Below, piece after piece: positions 16,160 through 25,107 of a stretch of DNA of 41,233 bases (its first letter is position 1; the number at the start of each line of letters is the position of its first letter). The notes under the pieces were generated by a model. It ran no database searches. It saw nothing but the letters and a program-made list of their open reading frames with translations, and had not been told where the DNA came from. The DNA is from Caldilineaceae bacterium. Lineage in GTDB: Bacteria; Chloroflexota; Anaerolineae; Caldilineales; Caldilineaceae. The stretch lies in assembly GCA_020634815.1 (NCBI GenBank), contig JACKBA010000049.1, forward strand, positions 1 to 41,233, written 5' to 3'. Made by a program: the position numbers and the translations under genes.

Positions 16160-18960
16160 CAGCGTCGCCCCTTCCCGCGCGCGGATTCGTTTCGCCCGCG
16201 GCTGGTCAACTCCAGCACCACGCCGCCGTGATCGAGTTCGCGCGCGCTGATGAGTCCGTCAGCTTCCAGGCTCTCTACCAACTGGCCGATCGCCGTTGGC
16301 GTGCGCTCGCGCAGTGCGCCATAGTACGACGACTGTTGGGCGCGCTCACTGGCTGCCGGGTCGCCGGCCAGCAGCCGCACAAGGTTGCGCCGGCCCCAAG
16401 CCTGCTCGGCCAGCGCAAGCAGGGCGGCCCTGGCCTGTGCGTCGAAGTCAGGGCCGCCGCGGCGGGCGGGGACAGGCAGCGTTGCGCCGCAATTGTCGCA
16501 GACGCCGCAGCGCCGCCGGCGATGACCGCCAAGATAGTCGGCCAGGTAGCCGTGCCGGCAGTGGCGCGTCCGAGCGAAGTCGGCGATATCGCGCACGCGC
16601 TGCTGATCGAGCGCCGTGCGGTCGGCGATCATACGCTCGAGATCGCTGCCGGCGCGCGCCGGCGGATCGAGCAACTCGATGACGGCATCGCGGCCGGCCA
16701 GATCGACGCGCAGCCAGCCCGCGGCCTGCCATGCCAGCAACCACTGCTCCAGTTCCTCGGGCTGCATGGCAGTGCGCGCCAGCAGGTCGCCGAACTCGCC
16801 GGCAACGGCCGACTGGCGGTCGAGCCCCATGCGCTGCATGAAGTCGAAAAATGCCGGGTCATCGACGCCACGGTTGCGGCGGGGCACTTGCAGGCTCACA
16901 GTGCGCGGGGCATCGTAGCGCCGGCGCAGCAGCCCCACCTGCTCGAGCATGCTCAAGGCGACGCGCCCGGTCGTCGAGTCGCCGGCGGCGGCGGTCACGA
17001 CATCCAGCGGCACGAAGCCCATGGCGCGCGGACCGGTGGCCTGCTGAATCGCGCCGTAGACCTTGCGCAGGGTGTCAAGGCTCATCTGCCCGCGGCCGGC
17101 CAGCCGCAGCAGGCTCCCCTCATCGTAGTCACCGTAAATCAGCACGCAGAGCGAGTGCTGCCCGTCGCGCCCGGCGCGGCCCACTTCCTGATAGTAGCCC
17201 TCCACCGAGTTGGGCAGCCCGTCGTGCAGGATGAAGCGGATGTCACGCTTGTCGATGCCCATACCAAATGCCACCGTCGCCACGATGACGCTCACCTCGC
17301 CGCGCATGAAGCGATCCTGCACCTCGTCGCGATTGTCGATGCCGGCGTGGTAGTGCGCGGCGCGGATGCCCCGTCCGCGCAGCACCTCGGCCACTTCCTC
17401 GCAACGCCGGCGCGAGCGGGCGTAGACAATGCCGCACCCTTTCTGGGCGCCCGCCAGCTCCACCAGGCGGTGGATGCGCTCGTCGTCGTCACGTACGCGC
17501 AATGCGGCGAGTTGCAGGTTGGGGCGGAAGATATCGCCCACCAGCACGCGCATGGCGCCCTGCGTGCCGAGCAACTGGCGCTCGATGTCCTGGCGCACAC
17601 GCGGCGGTGCGGTGGCGGTCATGGCCAGCACGGGCGGCGCGCCCAGGTCGCGGTGCGCCTGGCGCAAGTGCAGATAGTCGGGGCGGAAATCGTGCCCCCA
17701 CACGGAGACGCAGTGCGCCTCGTCGATGACCAGCCGGGCAAGGCCTGCCTGCGCCACGACGCGCAGAAAGCCGATCTGGCGCAGGCGCTCCGGCGCAGCG
17801 TAAACCAGGCGAATCTGCCCCGCCGCGATCTGGTCGAGGGCGCGACGCAACGCAGCGCCATCCATCATGCTCGAAATGGCGATGGCCTGGCGGCGCAGCG
17901 CGTCGGGCAGGTTGTCGACCTGGTCTTTCATGAGCGCAATCAGCGGCGAGATGACCAGCGTCACGCCCGCGCCGCTGAAGGCCGGCAACTGGTAGCAGAG
18001 CGACTTGCCGGCGCCGGTAGGCAGCACGGCCAGCACGTGCTCGCCGCGCAGCGCAGCCGCCACGACCTCGGCCTGACCCGGCAGCAAGGAAGGGTAGCCA
18101 AAGAGGCGGCGCGCACTCTCCTCCATTGCCCGGCGTTCGGCGGCTATGACCTCGGGGCCGGTGGCTGTGACCGGCGTCGGCGCGGCCCGGCGCGGCGCGG
18201 GCTCCGGCGCAGCAGCCTGGGGCGCAGGCGCCTCCTCGGCCCCATGAAGCGCGGCACGGGTGGCGGCCAGGTCACGGTTGAAGCGGGCAATGAGCCGCTC
18301 ATTGATGATACGCACGCGGATGGGATCGTCCGTCGCCTGGAAGAAAGCGCGCAACTGCACCAGTTCGGCGACCGACAGCCCTTCGTCGCGGGCACTGCGG
18401 TTCAACGCCTGGGCGCCATAGGCCGCGGCGGTCACGACATCGCCCTGTGCGCGGTGCAGAGCCAGCGCGCCCAGGCTGGCATAGCGGCTCTCCGGCGCCA
18501 GGGCCACCAGGCGATCGAGCGCGCTCTGCGCGGCCGGGAAGTCGCCGCGCGCCAGGTGCACCAGCACGGCCAGATACCACGCCCGGCTCAGCCCGGCCGC
18601 CCGATTGAGCAAGTCATCGAGATAGTGAGTCGCGCGCTCCGGCGCCTCGGCGGCGAGCAGCAATTCGACCAGCGTCAACCGCACGGGCAGACCGGCGCCC
18701 TGGGCCAGGCTACGCTCCAGGAGATCAATGGCGGCAGCCGCGTGGCCCAGGCCGTGGAGCGCGGCAGCATGCAGCGCCGGCAAGGGCGGCTGTCCGGCAC
18801 GCGCTGCGGCGTCCAGGCAGGCCAGGGCATCGGCATGTGCCTCCCAGCGCACGAGAAAGTCGACCACGCGTTGCGTCAGCTCGACCGGCAGCGCACCGAC
18901 CGCCTCGGCTGAGGTATTCAGTTGCTCAAGCAGCGAAGCACCCATCGTTGCGCCCAACAC
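16159..18960 (-). CDS. RecQ-family ATP-dependent DNA helicase with N-terminal TPR-like extension
   Basis: A 933-residue 3'-5' DNA helicase. The core (residues ~280-640) has motif I LPTGAGKSLCYQ (Lys319), motif II DEAH (413-416) followed by the RecQ aromatic loop CVSVWGHDFRPDY, motif III TATAPP, and motif VI YQEVGRAGRDG. After it come winged-helix-like sequence and then a Cys cluster (RHCRHGYLADYLG, then CGVCDNC). This Zn-after-WH order differs from E. coli RecQ. Residues ~40-240 are alpha-helical Ala/Leu-rich repeats resembling TPRs, joined by an Ala/Pro linker. Such an extension is not usual for RecQ. The start at 18960 lies 9 nt from the APC permease stop; Met6 (18945) is also possible. It overlaps the DUF58 start. 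Confidence 0.88.
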   Translation of the reverse strand: MLGATMGASLLEQLNTSAEAVGALPVELTQRVVDFLVRWEAHADALACLDAAARAGQPPLPALHAAALHGLGHAAAAIDLLERSLAQGAGLPVRLTLVELLLAAEAPERATHYLDDLLNRAAGLSRAWYLAVLVHLARGDFPAAQSALDRLVALAPESRYASLGALALHRAQGDVVTAAAYGAQALNRSARDEGLSVAELVQLRAFFQATDDPIRVRIINERLIARFNRDLAATRAALHGAEEAPAPQAAAPEPAPRRAAPTPVTATGPEVIAAERRAMEESARRLFGYPSLLPGQAEVVAAALRGEHVLAVLPTGAGKSLCYQLPAFSGAGVTLVISPLIALMKDQVDNLPDALRRQAIAISSMMDGAALRRALDQIAAGQIRLVYAAPERLRQIGFLRVVAQAGLARLVIDEAHCVSVWGHDFRPDYLHLRQAHRDLGAPPVLAMTATAPPRVRQDIERQLLGTQGAMRVLVGDIFRPNLQLAALRVRDDDERIHRLVELAGAQKGCGIVYARSRRRCEEVAEVLRGRGIRAAHYHAGIDNRDEVQDRFMRGEVSVIVATVAFGMGIDKRDIRFILHDGLPNSVEGYYQEVGRAGRDGQHSLCVLIYGDYDEGSLLRLAGRGQMSLDTLRKVYGAIQQATGPRAMGFVPLDVVTAAAGDSTTGRVALSMLEQVGLLRRRYDAPRTVSLQVPRRNRGVDDPAFFDFMQRMGLDRQSAVAGEFGDLLARTAMQPEELEQWLLAWQAAGWLRVDLAGRDAVIELLDPPARAGSDLERMIADRTALDQQRVRDIADFARTRHCRHGYLADYLGGHRRRRCGVCDNCGATLPVPARRGGPDFDAQARAALLALAEQAWGRRNLVRLLAGDPAASERAQQSSYYGALRERTPTAIGQLVESLEADGLISARELDHGGVVLELTSRGRNESARGKGRR

Positions 18961-18969
18961 CTTCGTCCG

Positions 18970-20286
18970 TCATGCACGGCCGGCGACCCAGCGGCGCATG
19001 GCAACGCGCAGCAGCCAGCCAACCCCAATCGCAGCCAGGCCCGCCAGCCAGATCGCCGGCTCCACCCAGAAGGCCAGGAAGGCGCAGGCAAACAGGCCGG
19101 CCCACGCGATCCAGCGGGGAAAGCGCCGCTGATCGGGCGGCAGGCGCAGGGCGGCGAGATTGTTGATCGCATAATAGACCAGCACGGTGAATGCGCTAAA
19201 TGACCACGTCGTCTTGACGTTGCCCGCCAGCGCCAGGATGCCGATGACCACGGCCATGACGATGACGGCGATCGTCGGCGTGGCGCTGCGCGGGTCGATG
19301 TGGGCGACGGCGCGCGGCATATCCCCGCGCCGCCCCATGGCAAGCAGCACGCGCGAGAGGCCGAGGATCAGGTTCAGCAGCACGCCCAGCATGGCGGTGA
19401 TGGCGCCCACGGCCAGCAGCAGCCCGAGTCCGGGCACGCCAAAGGTCTGGGCAATGGCTTCCAGCGGCGCGGCAGTCGTCACCGTCAGCTCGGCGAAGTG
19501 CGTGCTGCCGACCGACGCCACCGCCACAAAACCCACTGTGATATAGAGGAGCATGGTCACCACCAGCGTCGCCACGATGGCCCGCGGGATCGTGCGTTGC
19601 GGGTCGTGGACTTCCTCGCCCAGCGTTGCCACGCGACCGTAGCCGGTATAGGCGACGAACATGAGCGCGGTGGCATGCAGGAAGGCGTGAAGGGACGTTT
19701 CACCGGCGGCGGGCACCAGAAAGGGGATAAAGTTGGCGGGCGTGCCGGCGCGCGCCGACGGGATACCGAGGAGCACGAAAAGACCCAGCGCGCCCAAGGT
19801 AATCGACACGATGACAGTGTTCGTGCGGTTGGAGCGGCGAATCCCGCCCAGGATCACGGCCGTCAGGATGGCGATCGAGGCGAGGGCCGTGGCGATGCGC
19901 GCGCCGTCGTTATGGATGCCGGCCAGGTCGAGCAGGTAGCCGCTGAAGCCGAGCGCCGCCGTCGCCGCCGAGGCGCTCTTGGCCAGCAAGAAGACCCAGC
20001 CGGCCGTGAAGCCCAGCAACGGCGTGAGGTAGCGATAGCCGTACTCATAGGCGCCGCCGCTCACCGGGTGGCTGGCGGCCAACTGCGCGCTGGAAAGCCC
20101 GTTGGCGGTGGCGACCAGCGCCGCCGCAGCGATGGCCAGCACCACAGCCGGTCCGGTTACGCCGGCGCCGATGCCGATGCTGACAAAGACGCCCGTGCCG
20201 ACGATCGAGCCAAGGCCCAGCATGACCGCGCCGATCAGGCCGACGTCGCGGCGCAACTGGCCGGGAGAATCAGATGCCATGCTCAC
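18970..20286 (-). CDS. APC-superfamily amino acid permease
   Basis: A 438-residue integral membrane protein with about 12 hydrophobic segments. The APC signature opens the first helix (GAVMLGLGSIVGTGVFVSIG, residues ~20-39), where the unwound GSIVGTG binds substrate. HPVSGGAYEYGYRYL follows in helix 3. These carriers import amino acids or polyamines with H+ or Na+; the exact substrate cannot be told. The GTG at 20286 overlaps the ychF stop (GTGA); the ATG at 20280 is an alternative start. Position in a tightly packed minus-strand operon after ychF suggests shared transcription rather than shared function. Confidence 0.88.
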   Translation of the reverse strand: MSMASDSPGQLRRDVGLIGAVMLGLGSIVGTGVFVSIGIGAGVTGPAVVLAIAAAALVATANGLSSAQLAASHPVSGGAYEYGYRYLTPLLGFTAGWVFLLAKSASAATAALGFSGYLLDLAGIHNDGARIATALASIAILTAVILGGIRRSNRTNTVIVSITLGALGLFVLLGIPSARAGTPANFIPFLVPAAGETSLHAFLHATALMFVAYTGYGRVATLGEEVHDPQRTIPRAIVATLVVTMLLYITVGFVAVASVGSTHFAELTVTTAAPLEAIAQTFGVPGLGLLLAVGAITAMLGVLLNLILGLSRVLLAMGRRGDMPRAVAHIDPRSATPTIAVIVMAVVIGILALAGNVKTTWSFSAFTVLVYYAINNLAALRLPPDQRRFPRWIAWAGLFACAFLAFWVEPAIWLAGLAAIGVGWLLRVAMRRWVAGRA

Positions 20287-21383
20287 ACGTTGAAACGAAA
20301 GTGGATGACATCGCCGTCATGCACGACATAGTCGCGGCCCTCCACGCGCAGTTCGCCCGCGGACCTGGCCGCCGCCTCGCCGCCCAGGCGCATGTAGGTG
20401 TCGAAGGGGATGACCTCGGCACGGATGAAGCCGCGCTCGAAGTCGGTGTGGATGACGCCGGCGGCCTCGGGCGCCTTGGCGCCGGAACGTACGGTCCACG
20501 CCCGCACTTCCGTGGCGTTGTGCGTGAAAAAGGAGATCAGGCCGAGCGCGTGATACCCCGTGTGAATGACCTGATCGAGGCCGGTCTCGTGGATGCCCAT
20601 GGATTCGAGGAACTCCAGGCGCTCCTCGTCGGAGAGGCCGGCCATGTCCTGCTCGAGCTTGGCGCAGAGCTTGACGAACTCGGCGTCATGTTCCCCGGCG
20701 ATGTGCTGCACTTCCCGCACATAGTCGTTGTCCGCCGCCAGGTGATCCTCGTCGACGTTGGCGACATAGATGACCTTCTTGCCGGAGAGGAAGCGCATCT
20801 CCTTGTTGAGCACCTTGAAGGCCTCGTTGCTACGGTCGGGGTAGGCGGCGACCGGGATGCCACGCCCGAGTTGTTCCTGGAGCGCCAGCGCCACCTCCTG
20901 CACGGCGACGAGGCGCTTGTCGCCCTTGACCTCGTGCAAGAGCTTGTCCAGCTTGCGCTCCAACTGCTGTAGGTCGGCGAGCATCAACTCGGTGTTGATG
21001 ACCTCAATGTCGCTGCGCGGGTCGGGTTTTGCCGACACGTGGACGACATTCTCGTCGTCGAAGCAGCGCACAACATGCACGATGACGGCGGTCTCGCGGA
21101 TGTTGGCGAGAAACTGGTTGCCCAGCCCTTCTCCCCGGCTGGCGCCCTTGACCAGCCCGGCAATATCGATGAACTCGACCGTGGCGTGGATGACCTTCTC
21201 CGGTTTGAGCAGTTCGGCGAGCTGGTCGACGCGCACGTCGGGCACGGGGACGACCGCCTTGTTGGGCTCGATCGTGCAGAAAGGATAGTTCGCCGCGTCC
21301 GCATTCTGTGCCTTGGTCAGCGCGTTGAAGGTGGTGCTCTTGCCCACGTTGGGCAGCCCCACGATACCGATTCCTACTGCCAT
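20283..21383 (-). CDS. ychF: Redox-regulated ATPase YchF (OLA1 family)
   Basis: A 366-residue TRAFAC-class P-loop ATPase that associates with the ribosome. Motifs are G1 GLPNVGKSTTFNALT, the G3 region DIAGLVKGASRGEGLGNQFL, and NVDE in place of the GTPase NKxD, which gives YchF its ATP preference. The C-terminal TGS domain ends in a YVVHDGDVIHFRFNV-type strand. The start at 21383 (MAVGIGIVGLP) matches the family; an upstream extension in frame would run through the 14-bp repeats. GAGG lies about 5 nt before the ATG. YchF is a housekeeping protein, so its place between a sugar epimerase and a permease is incidental. Confidence 0.96.
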   Translation of the reverse strand: MAVGIGIVGLPNVGKSTTFNALTKAQNADAANYPFCTIEPNKAVVPVPDVRVDQLAELLKPEKVIHATVEFIDIAGLVKGASRGEGLGNQFLANIRETAVIVHVVRCFDDENVVHVSAKPDPRSDIEVINTELMLADLQQLERKLDKLLHEVKGDKRLVAVQEVALALQEQLGRGIPVAAYPDRSNEAFKVLNKEMRFLSGKKVIYVANVDEDHLAADNDYVREVQHIAGEHDAEFVKLCAKLEQDMAGLSDEERLEFLESMGIHETGLDQVIHTGYHALGLISFFTHNATEVRAWTVRSGAKAPEAAGVIHTDFERGFIRAEVIPFDTYMRLGGEAAARSAGELRVEGRDYVVHDGDVIHFRFNV

Positions 21384-21393
21384 ACCAACCTCA

Positions 21394-21430
21394 TCTCCAA
21401 TCTCGACTCTCCAGTCTCGAGTCTCCAATC
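21394..21430. repeat. 14-bp tandem repeat (2.6 copies) touching a stop codon
   Basis: TCTCCAATCTCGAC (21394-21407), TCTCCAGTCTCGAG (21408-21421) and a partial TCTCCAATC (21422-21430). It fills the 45-bp gap between ychF and the upstream epimerase gene and runs into the latter's stop codon. On the minus strand it reads as a GATTGGAGACTCGAGACTGG-type purine-rich repeat. Confidence 0.8.
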
Positions 21431-22364
21431 AGGCAACGCGGAACTCCAGCCACCAACGGCGCTCGCCGTGGGCGGGTAGCCAGCCGGCGGTGCCGTTGCG
21501 CATGGCGTCCGTCACGCTGTCGGCCGCGCCGATACACGGTTCGATGGCCAGGTTGTAATAATTCGGGACGTCGGGGATGCCCGCCCAGCCGCCAAAGTTC
21601 ATCCACAGCCCGACATTGGGTATCAATTCCGGGTCGAAATGGAGCGCAATGCTCGCGCCGCTCTCCGGATCCTCGAGCGCCACGCGGCCGCCGTCCAGCT
21701 TCATGGCGAAGAGCTTCGTCGCGGTTCCCGCATCGCGCGGCGGCAGGATGCTGCGATCGACGCCGCCGACGACGGGCCACGCTACGGTCTCGCCGGCGCG
21801 GGCGGGGAACGGACCGAGCGCGCCCTCCACTTGCACCGACGTGGCGGGCAGGTGCAGGCGCAGGCCCGGCTGCACCGCAAAGGTGGGGTGGCTGCTCCAC
21901 ACGAAAGCCATGGGGAACGAGGTCGGATTCGCCAGCCGGTAGTCACAGCGCAGACAGCCGTCTTCCAGCGTGAGCGTCTTCTCCAGCCAGTAGGGCAGCC
22001 GCACGCCGCTGACGGCCAGGTGCAGTTCCTCGTCGTCCTCGCTCACTTGCCAGGGAAGCGACCACACCTCGCCATGGTCGGGCAGGGGCGTGTCCTGCCA
22101 TGGCGTCACAGGGTAATCACCCGCGCTGATGTTGGGAAAACACTCGTCGAAGCCGCCGGCATCGAAGTCGCGCACGTAGTTGTCACCATACGCCGGCAGC
22201 CGGTAGGGGAGATGCGGATTGCGATGCAGCCACTCGCGGTCGTGCCTGAGGTCGTAGAGGCTGGCGATCTTGCCGCCCCAGCCGGGAATCACGACGGCGC
22301 GCAGGCACTCGTCCTCCATGACGATGGCCGCCAGTCCCTCATAGTCGGTGTGTGTGATGATCAC
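21429..22364 (-). CDS. Aldose 1-epimerase-like (galactose mutarotase fold) protein
   Basis: A 311-residue beta-rich protein of the galactose mutarotase superfamily, which converts alpha and beta anomers of sugars or binds carbohydrate. Visible family blocks are VIPGWGGKIASLYDLR (residues ~25-40), FDAGGFDECFPNI (~67-79), a central SSHPTFAV carrying the usual His, and NYYNLAIEPCIGAADS near the C-terminus with the likely catalytic Glu. There is no signal peptide. The GTG start at 22364 has AAGGAAAG upstream. It lies 21 nt after an AraC regulator gene, suggesting sugar-responsive expression. The exact sugar is unknown. Confidence 0.82.
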   Translation of the reverse strand: MIITHTDYEGLAAIVMEDECLRAVVIPGWGGKIASLYDLRHDREWLHRNPHLPYRLPAYGDNYVRDFDAGGFDECFPNISAGDYPVTPWQDTPLPDHGEVWSLPWQVSEDDEELHLAVSGVRLPYWLEKTLTLEDGCLRCDYRLANPTSFPMAFVWSSHPTFAVQPGLRLHLPATSVQVEGALGPFPARAGETVAWPVVGGVDRSILPPRDAGTATKLFAMKLDGGRVALEDPESGASIALHFDPELIPNVGLWMNFGGWAGIPDVPNYYNLAIEPCIGAADSVTDAMRNGTAGWLPAHGERRWWLEFRVA

Positions 22365-22385
22365 AGGTGTCTTTCCTTGCTGTCG

Positions 22386-23291
22386 CTACCCCTTGGGCGC
22401 GTCTCGATAGGCGCGCGGCGAGACGCCGAGAACCTTCTTGAAGAGCCGCGAGAAATAGTACGGATCGCCATAGCCTACCTGCGTGGCGACCTCACGTACG
22501 GGCAAAGAGGTCAAGGCGAGCAGCGTGCTGGCGTGCTGCATCTTGAGCAGGATAAAGTAGTCGAGCGGGGCGTGGCCCGTCTGCTCCTTGAAGATGCGCG
22601 AGAAGTGCGATTCCGACAGCCCGGCGTGCGCGGCCATTTCGGCCAGCGACAGCGAGCGATCGATGTTGGCGCGCAGGAAGATGAGTGACGACTCGATGCT
22701 GTGAAAGCGACTGCTGCGCGCGCCGGCCGAAAAGGCGCTGTTGTTGAAGAAGAGTTCGCCCAACATGCGGTGCAGCAACTTGGCGCTGTAGATCAGACGG
22801 GTGAGCACGAAGCCGCCGACGAAAACATCGTAGCACTCGCGAAAGAGCGCTTCGACCACCTTGCCGCACTCGGCATCGACCTGTAGCGTGCGCGACGGAT
22901 CGGTGAGAAGACGAGCCAGGTAGTCCCCCTCGCTGCCCTGGAAGTGCACCCAATGGATGGACCAGGGGTCGAGGATGGTTGCACCATAGACATGGGGCGT
23001 GTGGGCCGGGATGATGAGCGCCTGTCCGGGGTCCATCATCACATAGTGGCGGTCGAACTCGGCCCAGCCGCCACCCGAGACGCAGTAGATCAGGATGTGC
23101 TCGGGCGCGCCCTCCGGCCGTTCACGGTAGTGATATTGCGCACGAGGATACCAGCCGATGTCGGTCGGCAACAACGAGTGCAGCATCGGGTGGCCGGCGA
23201 CACGCGACACGATTGTCCGCGGGATCACATACTGCACCTGTCCCTTGAAACCTTCACTCAGCCGGATTGGGTATGGAGCCGAATCGCGCAC
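22386..23291 (-). CDS. AraC-family transcriptional regulator
   Basis: A 301-residue regulator with an N-terminal cupin-type sugar-sensing domain (residues ~40-160; PGQALIIPAHTPHVYGA) and a C-terminal pair of AraC helix-turn-helix motifs (~200-297). The latter read LSLAEMAAHAGLSESHFSRIF and VREVATQVGYGDPYYFSRLF, ending KVLGVSPRAYR. The GTG at 23291 was chosen because AGGAGG (23303-23298) lies exactly 6 nt before it. An ATG at 23312 in frame would place that Shine-Dalgarno inside the gene. Such proteins mostly activate carbohydrate genes. The adjacent aldose-epimerase-like gene is the simplest target. Confidence 0.92.
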   Translation of the reverse strand: MRDSAPYPIRLSEGFKGQVQYVIPRTIVSRVAGHPMLHSLLPTDIGWYPRAQYHYRERPEGAPEHILIYCVSGGGWAEFDRHYVMMDPGQALIIPAHTPHVYGATILDPWSIHWVHFQGSEGDYLARLLTDPSRTLQVDAECGKVVEALFRECYDVFVGGFVLTRLIYSAKLLHRMLGELFFNNSAFSAGARSSRFHSIESSLIFLRANIDRSLSLAEMAAHAGLSESHFSRIFKEQTGHAPLDYFILLKMQHASTLLALTSLPVREVATQVGYGDPYYFSRLFKKVLGVSPRAYRDAPKG

Positions 23292-23429
23292 ACACCACCT
23301 CCTCGGTGACAATCTAGCGCTTTGAAATGCAGATATTCTCCATCATAGCACGGGTTGGAATTTATTGGGAGAGGGAAAGACGTGTCAATAGGCTACGGCC
23401 AATTGACGACGGTGGCCGGGCAATGGGCG

Positions 23430-23469
23430 CCGGTGCTCCACCGCAGTGGCCGTCGCGGTGGAGCACCGG
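23430..23469 (-). terminator. Hairpin with 15-bp perfect stem after the epimerase gene
   Basis: CCGGTGCTCCACCGC (23430-23444) and its reverse complement (23455-23469) with a 10-nt loop. It starts 4 nt after the TAA of the minus-strand epimerase/dehydratase gene, the last gene of the sugar-acid cluster. There is no clear U-tract. The rest of the 182-bp gap up to the AraC start is featureless apart from AT-rich sequence near 23330-23370. Confidence 0.7.
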
Positions 23470-23473
23470 GATG

Positions 23474-24421
23474 TTACGCTGATGTTGCCGGGCGCGTGAA
23501 GGCTTCGATTGTGGCGCGAATTCCTTCTTCCAGCGGCGTGGCATAGACGACGGGCGCATGGCGGCGCAGCTCCGCATCGTCGCAGCCGCTCGGGAAGGGC
23601 AGGACATCGTCGGTGCAGGTGACGGTCACGCCGGGACGGTGGGCCATGATGATGGCGGCAACCTCGGCGACGGCAACGATTGGGCCGCCCAGGTTGAAGG
23701 CGTGGGCGCCGTCCGCATTGCTCTCGGCGGCGGCGACGAACTGCTGTGCGACGTCAGAGGCGTAGTGAAAATTCATGCGCCCGCCGAAGCCGATGTGGAA
23801 ATCCTCGCCGCGCGCGGCGGCCAGCATGGCCTTGGTCGGCTCGCTGGTCAGGCCCTGGTCGCGCCCCAGACCGTAGACGGTATAGGGGCGCAAGGCCGTG
23901 CTGCCGATGCCGTGGTCGTGCCAGTAGACCCGTGCCATCTGCTCGTTGGCAACCTTGTAGACGCCGTAGAGCGTGCGCGGCGCCACGGGCGCATCGGCGG
24001 CCAACGCTCCCGGCGGATAGAGTTCAGGCGGTCCGTAGACGGCGACCGACGACGCATAGGCGACGTGGCTAACGCCGGCGTGACGCGCCGCCTCAAAGAT
24101 GTTGACGGTGCCCGTCACGTTGACCTGTGCGCCGGCCGGCGGATTGGCCCGGCAGAAGGGCACTTGCAGGGCGCCGAGGTGTACCACGTGGGTGATGCCG
24201 TGCGTCTCGAAGAGACCGCGCACAAGCGCCGTATCGGTGAGATCGCCGCGCACGAAGGTGATCTGCTGCTGCTCATCGCGCGTCAGCAGCAAGTCAAGCC
24301 GGTGGCGGTCGTCGTTGAGGTCGAAGCAGACCGCGCGCTTGCCCTGGCGCACGAGATGGTAGAGCGTCCAGGCGCCAATGCACCCCATGCCGCCGGTGAC
24401 GAGGTAGGTAGCGGTCATCAT
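23474..24421 (-). CDS. NAD-dependent epimerase/dehydratase (extended SDR)
   Basis: A 315-residue Rossmann protein. The NAD-binding loop is VTGGMGCIG (8-16), with Asp34 after strand 2 favouring NAD over NADP. The active-site YxxxK is Tyr152/Lys156 in LYGVYK, with upstream ASSVAVYG. Family members act on nucleotide sugars, free sugar acids or related substrates; the sequence does not fix which. It is the last gene of the GntR-led cluster, 1 nt after the corrinoid protein gene. A sugar or sugar-acid oxidoreductase role in that pathway is therefore plausible but unproven. Confidence 0.85.
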   Translation of the reverse strand: MMTATYLVTGGMGCIGAWTLYHLVRQGKRAVCFDLNDDRHRLDLLLTRDEQQQITFVRGDLTDTALVRGLFETHGITHVVHLGALQVPFCRANPPAGAQVNVTGTVNIFEAARHAGVSHVAYASSVAVYGPPELYPPGALAADAPVAPRTLYGVYKVANEQMARVYWHDHGIGSTALRPYTVYGLGRDQGLTSEPTKAMLAAARGEDFHIGFGGRMNFHYASDVAQQFVAAAESNADGAHAFNLGGPIVAVAEVAAIIMAHRPGVTVTCTDDVLPFPSGCDDAELRRHAPVVYATPLEEGIRATIEAFTRPATSA

Positions 24422-24422
24422 A

Positions 24423-25082
24423 TCACGCGCTGCGCTGCGCCTTGACCTGCATCAAGGCGTTGGCCAGCGAAACGGCCTGGCTGGCATCCTGGGCATAGCC
24501 GTCGGCGCCGATATGTTCGGCGTACTCCTCGTTGACCGGTGCGCCGCCGATCATGACTTTGACCCGTTCGCGCAATCCGGCCGTCGTCAGGGCATCGACC
24601 GTTGCCTGCATGCTGGGCATCGTCGTCGTCAACAGCGCGGACAGGGCAACGAGATCCGGGTGGACCTCCTCGACGGCAGCCACGAAACGCGACGGGTGAA
24701 CATCGGCGCCCAGATCATGCACGGCATAGCCGGCGCCCTCCAGCATCATCGTCACCAGGTTCTTGCCGATATCGTGCATGTCGCCTTTGACCGTGCCGAT
24801 GACGACCGTACCCGTGGCCTGCACCTGCGATTGCTGCAACATGGGTCGAAGGACAACCAGCGCGGCCTGCAGAGCCTTGGCGGAGGTAAACATCTCGGCC
24901 ACGTAGTAGTCGCCGCATTCATACAACTCACCGACACGGGTCATGGCTGCGATCATGCCATCGCGCAGAATGGTCTCCGCGTCGAGGCCGCCGTCGAGGG
25001 CTGCCTGCACCGTGGCGGGTGCGCCCGGTATGTCGCCATCCATCACGGCATCAAAGATGGCATCAAGTAGCTCTTCTTGCAT
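24423..25082 (-). CDS. Methyltransferase cognate corrinoid protein
   Basis: A 219-residue B12-binding protein. An N-terminal helical cap (residues ~1-88) precedes the Rossmann-like cobalamin domain with DMHDIGKN (101-108), in which His103 is the lower cobalt ligand, then GADVHPSRFVAAV and SALLTTTM. It carries a methyl group on cobalt between two methyltransferases, as MtaC/MtbC-like proteins do. The ATG at 25082 follows GGAGGA at proper spacing; an upstream in-frame extension has no family similarity. It lies 25 bp after a UroD-family methyltransferase gene, its likely partner. I see no second methyltransferase or corrinoid-reactivating protein in the window. Confidence 0.9.
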   Translation of the reverse strand: MQEELLDAIFDAVMDGDIPGAPATVQAALDGGLDAETILRDGMIAAMTRVGELYECGDYYVAEMFTSAKALQAALVVLRPMLQQSQVQATGTVVIGTVKGDMHDIGKNLVTMMLEGAGYAVHDLGADVHPSRFVAAVEEVHPDLVALSALLTTTMPSMQATVDALTTAGLRERVKVMIGGAPVNEEYAEHIGADGYAQDASQAVSLANALMQVKAQRSA

Positions 25083-25107
25083 GATTCCTCCAGGAATGAA
25101 CAGCGAA

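Noticed and set aside
15871..18912. A 1013-codon open frame on the + strand opposite recQ.
   Set aside because: It is antisense to the well-supported RecQ helicase and DUF58 genes, its sequence is His/Gln/Arg-rich low-complexity with no family motifs, and it is a usual by-product of high GC.
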